Shown one piece after another: positions 59,517 to 64,000 of a stretch of DNA of 64,000 nucleotides. Under the pieces are notes generated by a model. That model was not told the DNA's origin and ran no database searches. It saw nothing but the letters and a program-made list of their open reading frames with translations. The position numbers and the translations under genes are program-made. Numbering within the stretch: position 1 is the first letter of the stretch; each line of letters begins with the position of its first letter. Source of the stretch: Macrotrachela quadricornifera (lineage: Eukaryota > Rotifera > Eurotatoria > Philodinida > Philodinidae); assembly GCA_022393335.1 (NCBI GenBank), contig JAJEKB010021158.1, positions 440,227 to 504,226 of the forward strand, written 5' to 3'.

Positions 59517-62102
59517 AGTGAAGAAATAAACAAATTTATTTTTCTCTGAAAATATTTTTTAGGATGTTTTATGGTATTAGCCAGCATAAGATCGAGTTGT
59601 TTTTATCTGTTGCTGTAATCTTCACAAGCAATGTACATTTTCGTGCGTATTCAGATACATTAGTCTTTTTTTAAAAGACTCATAAAATTTTTTTTCTTTG
59701 ATTTATTTTAAAATAAACGGCATTTTTCGATATTTTCTTTTCATACATTTAAATATGTTGTTTTTTCGTGCATATATGTTATGTATAGTACATTTCTTAT
59801 GATGATCATATGTATGCGATTTTTTTTTCTCTTTCAGTCAAGTCATATTTACAAACATATACAATTCTCTCTCTTTCTCTACATTTCGTTTCATCATCAT
59901 CTCTTTCTGTTATTCCTTTCCTAATAAAACCAAAATCATCAACATAAAATTTTCTTTCATTTAATAAGTATTCAATATATAATAATCATATAATTGATTT
60001 TTCTAAAGCTCTCACTAAAACATACAATTCTAACAAAACCTATTCCATAGAAAATTAATCAGAAGAATATCTTTCTTTTTAATTTTCATCATAATTTATA
60101 TTTATTTTACATATTATTAACATCTAAATCAATATATTAAATAAAAGAAATGAAATATGTGTTTTGAAAATAAGAACAAATTAGTTTATTGAACAATTAG
60201 ATAGATGTATTTTTTATTTATCAATGTATAAATATTTTTAGAGAGAATACTATTCATCTTCTAGTATTATTCTTATTTGAAATAGTTTAGAGTATTTTTC
60301 ATAAATATATTAATTAATTAATTGTAAATAACATTAAATTATATTTATAATAATCATTAGTATATAGTGTCATTATTATTCTGAAAAATTTTCACTCTAA
60401 ACAACAAACAGTTTCAAAGAACGGTATGGTCGTCATCGGTAGTAACAATAAAAGATTTCAACTGTAACTTGATATTATTAAGAAGCAAACTGATGAAGAT
60501 AAACATATCCTAATTACACCAATCCTATTTAAGTCTGTTGTTTTTATCTTTATATGTGCAAAGCTTGATCGACAATCAAACATCATTTTAATCGCTTATT
60601 GTATGGCTTTTATATCATTGGTGGCTGTTGTCTTTGCATTTATTCTGCCGTCTTAAGCCTATCGAACATCATTATTAGTTTTTTATCAAAAAGATTGTGC
60701 CTTTATGCATCCAAAACTAGTTTTTTGTTCGTCAACACAGAACTTAACTATTGTATAATGTCATAACGACACCATCGTAAAGGATTGAGATTTTCACACA
60801 ATCTAGAATCGTGGTTGCTCCAGCAGTGGACTATTAGACCAATCAATCGGGAAATTGTTCCATTCTCAGCAGAAATGGATTACCCGCATAAAATTGTATA
60901 TATACAGCAGAAATAGAAAAATATATAAACATGTAGAAGCATGAAATGAAAGAGAAGAGAAAACGACATGCATATGATCTATTAGTTGAAATTGCACATC
61001 TATCGAAATTCAAAGTGAAACGGTTTTTCTGTCAAGGAAAAAATGAGTTTTTTTCAAACAGAAATGGTTCAATAAGAAAACAAAAGAAAGAAAAGAGAAA
61101 ATATATACTTAGGAGAGGGAGCAGTAAAATATAGGAAAATAAAGAGAGGACTGCTTTGAAAATCATTAGAAAAGCTTATTTCAATCGGAAATAAACGATG
61201 GAGATTCAAGCTTCCATGTTCGAACTGAACACATCATCAAGAATGACATTATAAAATTTTATTATTATTTGAATTAAAATAAAAATTACATTCATGATAA
61301 GATGATGAAATATTACAAAATACAGTGATACTATTTATGATGTTATTGATGTTGTTGTTGTAATTCTTATTCTTCCTATTATTTCTTTCTTAGTGTTATC
61401 TTTATGATTAAGTTATCTAAATCAGCTTCAAACGAAATAAATAGTGGAGAAAGGCAATGACAAAAAAGTTAAATAAACAAGACAAACATCAATAAAATAT
61501 AAAAAGTATAAAAATAATCAAATGAAGGTACATTATTCACAAGTAAGTGATCATTGCTTAAGTGAAGAGTGTCGAGCTTGGTTCCAAGATGAAACACATC
61601 TTCCAACATGAACGAAATAAGTTTCTCACAATATAACCGAGATAAATTTTGATAAAAGACATTCTTTTTAAAAATACATAGGTAAGGGAAGTATGATTAA
61701 TGAAAATAAAAAGACTAAAACAATTTGTGTTTACAACTTATTTGTATTTATGTGGAGGGTGTCGACCCTGGTGTTAAGATGGAACACTTCTCACAACATA
61801 AACCTGACTAAGTTTGTACACTAAATATTATTTGAGAAAATGTAAATAAGAAAGGTAAGATTGAATGAATGATCTATGTTAATAATGTGTTTTTATTATT
61901 TCCTACATTTTCTTATTTTACTTTTTTAATTATTATTCTTTTAGTTGTGAATGTTATTTATGTAGCTATTTGCATGATATGTTTTACCTTATTTATCAAT
62001 TTCCCTAAAGTTCTACTAGTTAAAATACTTTCGTTGATGACTCGTTTTCTCCAATCGCTTTCTAATGCTAGTATTTTTGGTGTTAGTCAAGTCAAATTGA
62101 TG
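59517..62102. other. AT-rich interval, partly retroelement 3' region
   Basis: 59517-61200 shows no gene; the lysine-rich frame at 60946 is not convincing. From about 61500 to 62100 the sequence probably belongs to the 3' part of the minus-strand PLE, with an internal ~190-bp duplication (listed separately). Confidence 0.35.
61545..61870. repeat. Two degenerate ~190-bp direct copies
   Basis: gagtgtcgagcttggttcca, then aagatgaaacaca, then cacaatataaccgagataa near 61567-61650 recurs as gggtgtcgaccctggtgtta, then aagatggaacact, then cacaacataaacctgacta near 61758-61815. Each copy is followed by a ggtaag(g/a) motif. They lie downstream (minus-strand sense) of the PLE GIY-YIG frame, so they may be its 3' repeats. 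Confidence 0.45.
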
Positions 62103-63345
62103 TTAATGTGTTAAAATATATTCTACTAATTTAGATTTTGTTGATAAGATCCTGATATTCGCTTTATGTTCTTTCATTCGAGTTTCTTTCGTGCGACTAG
62201 TTTTACCTATATAAACTTTATTACAATCTAAACAAGGGATGGAATGTACTAGATTCTTATTCTTTTTATTTTCATCTGTTTCTTTAAGTATAGGTAAAAA
62301 GACACTTTCTAAACTCATATTTTTCTTAAACGTAAATTGGATATTCAAACTAGAAATTAATTTTCGATAATATTTCTTAATTTTAGACGCAAAAATAATC
62401 GACTCTTGTCTGTAGTATTTGATCACAAAAAAAGATGGTCTTATTATTATTATTTGTCTTTGGTTGATTTTGACTCATTCTCCTAATAAATGCTTCTCCT
62501 TCAGCTATACCTCTTCGAATTATATGTGGCGGATATCCATTGTCGGTTGATATTTTTCTTAATAAATTTAATTCATCTTTTATTATTGATTGTCTCGAAA
62601 AAATTCTATAAATACGTATTACTGACATTTTTATTAGACCTAACTTATAGCAACGATGTTGATTACTATCCCAAAGTATGTATAGCCCTGTATGTGTTGG
62701 TTTACGATACAGTGATGTTGTTAGTTTATCTTCTTCATCGTGATTTACACAAACATCAAGAGATTAGATGGAATTATTCGAATTTAGTTTAAAAGTAAAA
62801 TTCAAATTCTCGTGCCATCTATTCATGCGTGAGTGAAAATCTTAAATTTAAGTTTCTGAGATGGTGAATCAACAAAAAATATATTATCTCCGTATCTTAA
62901 TCAGACTATGGGTCTATTCATACGAAATCTATTTAATTTTTCTTTGATTTTCTGCATCCATAAATCGGCTATCATAGGTGCTAATGGATTACCCATAGCA
63001 ACACCGTCTATCTGTTTATATATCTTATTATAGAATAGGAAAGGTACATCTATTAATTTTCTAGGTTTATACACATAATCTAATGTTAATTCTATTGCTT
63101 CACTGGCTGGTACATTCGTATATAGACTTTCTACATCAAAACCACATTTTTTGATATGTTTTATTTTTCTGAAGTACTATATCTTCGATCTTTTTTACGA
63201 ACTCATATGAATCTTTGATATATGATGGAGCCCTTGAACGAGCATCTCTAATAGCTTTAGCTAAGTATTTCGATAGTTGATATTGATAACTTCCTTTAGT
63301 TGATATTATTGGTCGTAGAATGTAAGTGAAGTTAGCCAAAGATTC
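62103..63345 (-). pseudogene. Penelope-like retroelement, RT plus GIY-YIG, broken
   Basis: Read on the minus strand in order: RPIISTKGSYQYQLSKYLAK and SYEFVKKIEDI (RT start); after a frameshift near 63155, CGFDVESLYTNVPASEAIEL (motif A), then DGVAMGNPLAPMIADLWM (motif B), a TGA stop, and RYGDNIF in place of the catalytic YxDD (motif C). Then come TSLYRKPTHTGLYILWDS and HIIRRGIAEGEAFIRR (thumb). In another frame follows a GIY-YIG endonuclease (IPCLDCNKVYIGKTSRTKET, then RMKEHKANIR) with the CxxC finger of canonical Penelope elements. Frameshifts, at least one stop and the altered YGDN show that it is dead. The 5' end is cut off by the satellite beginning at about 63347. Confidence 0.8.
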
Positions 63346-63346
63346 G

Positions 63347-63810
63347 AGTAAAATTAGGTAGGATTCGTCTAGGATCGGTTCCAAAGCATTCCAGAGTATA
63401 ATTCGGCGAGCTCTATGGATTGCTATAATTGGATTCCATGAATCTCAAACTAGGTGAAAAATAATCTAAAAATACCAGTTTTTGCCATCTAAACATGAGA
63501 ATTTCTATAGTAAAGTCAGCTAGAATTCGCCCAGGATCAGTTCCAAGTGGTTTCAATGCATTCCAGAATATAACTCGATGAGCTCTATCGATTGGTATAA
63601 TCAGATTTCCTGTATCTCAAACTATATCAAAAAATAATTGGAAAATACTGGTACTTCACTATATAAATACCAGGATTTATATAGTAATATTCGCTAGGAG
63701 TTGTCTAGGAACTGTTACAAGCTGTTCCAATGAGTTCCAGAGTTCAACTCGACGAGCTATATCGATCAATGTAATCGTAATTTCCGTATCTGAAAATTTG
63801 TATATAGAAT
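63347..63810. repeat. ~170-bp satellite, three copies
   Basis: Copies start at about 63347, 63511 and 63681. Each carries a (g/c)tagga(t/a)c(g/a/t)gtt-type start, a ttccag(a)gt(t)(a)ta segment, then actcgacgagctctatcgat (variants) and a gtatctcaaactat-like end. Copies diverge by about 20-25%. The first copy supplies the first codons of the broken RT frame, so the retroelement is joined directly to the array. Confidence 0.65.
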
Positions 63811-63854
63811 CCATGAATCTCTTCACTTTTTTCTCTTGTCAAAAGTCTATGTTT

Positions 63855-64000
63855 CAAGGCGGAAACGGCGGATTCGCGGGATTCCCACTGGATTTCCGAG
63901 ATTCCATGGGACTTCGTGGATTCCCTGGATTCCAGAGATTTCCATGGGTTTCCCGAGATTTCCTTGGGATTCCCAGGATTCCCAAAAGGTTTTCCAAAAA
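63855..64000. repeat. GC-richer GGATTCCC minisatellite at the window edge
   Basis: Irregular 10-12 bp units, (g)gattccc(a/t)gg and gagatttcc, fill the last ~145 bp (gggattcccaggattccc). They run out of the window. Similar short stretches occur near 51590 and 50740. Confidence 0.55.

Noticed and set aside
62490..62792. 100-codon plus-strand frame, hydrophobic
   Set aside because: It is antisense to the clearly recognisable PLE reverse transcriptase.
1..64000. CRISPR array, prokaryotic operons or ribosome-binding sites
   Set aside because: The tandem repeats found have no regular unique spacers, and the genes have spliceosomal introns; the window is eukaryotic nuclear DNA.

Overview
The window looks like nuclear DNA of a small invertebrate, most probably a bdelloid rotifer (Rotaria- or Adineta-like). 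The reasons are AT-rich DNA, many GT-AG introns of about 50-65 bp, an intron-less-domain style of rhodopsin-type receptor and ADP-ribosyltransferase typical of rotifers, genes that look fungal or bacterial but carry spliceosomal introns, and remnants of Penelope-like retroelements (PLEs). The species call is inference; I could run no search.

Layout. 1-5.2 kb: a run of non-autonomous DNA transposons (long foldback elements flanked by TA or TTAA). 5.2-10 kb: three compact genes: a secreted intradiol ring-cleavage dioxygenase (+), a YihY/BrkB-family membrane protein (+), and a signal-peptide-bearing RidA-family protein (-). 10-19 kb: gene-poor DNA with a decayed myotubularin fragment, one 7TM receptor (-) and two foldback repeats. 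19.5-30.7 kb: one 15-exon minus-strand gene encoding a type II membrane protein of about 2787 residues with three consecutive, apparently intact M1 aminopeptidase units. 30.7-37.5 kb: an 18-bp minisatellite, a dead DNA topoisomerase II copy, and a small unrecognised four-exon gene with a miniature transposon at its first splice donor. 37.9-41.2 kb: a four-exon gene with U-box, tyrosine-kinase-like domain and leucine-rich repeats. 41.7-45 kb: a hammerhead ribozyme motif of the PLE type, an 82-bp tandem repeat, a coding remnant and a tRNA-derived SINE. 47-52.9 kb: an ADP-ribosyltransferase domain followed, across a 3.3-kb gap holding a foldback element, by a CorA-like cytoplasmic domain without its membrane part; splice phases allow them to be one gene. 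53.8-64 kb: PLE reverse transcriptase remnants of two types, an LTR-like sequence, a small secreted protein gene, a decayed multi-exon gene and satellite repeats at the right edge.

There is no operon logic. The live genes suggest degradation or detoxification (dioxygenase, RidA), surface peptide digestion (triple aminopeptidase) and signalling or defence (receptor, U-box kinase LRR, ADP-ribosyltransferase). Exon borders were placed by hand from reading frame, GT-AG ends and family conservation; each multi-exon model closes in frame.
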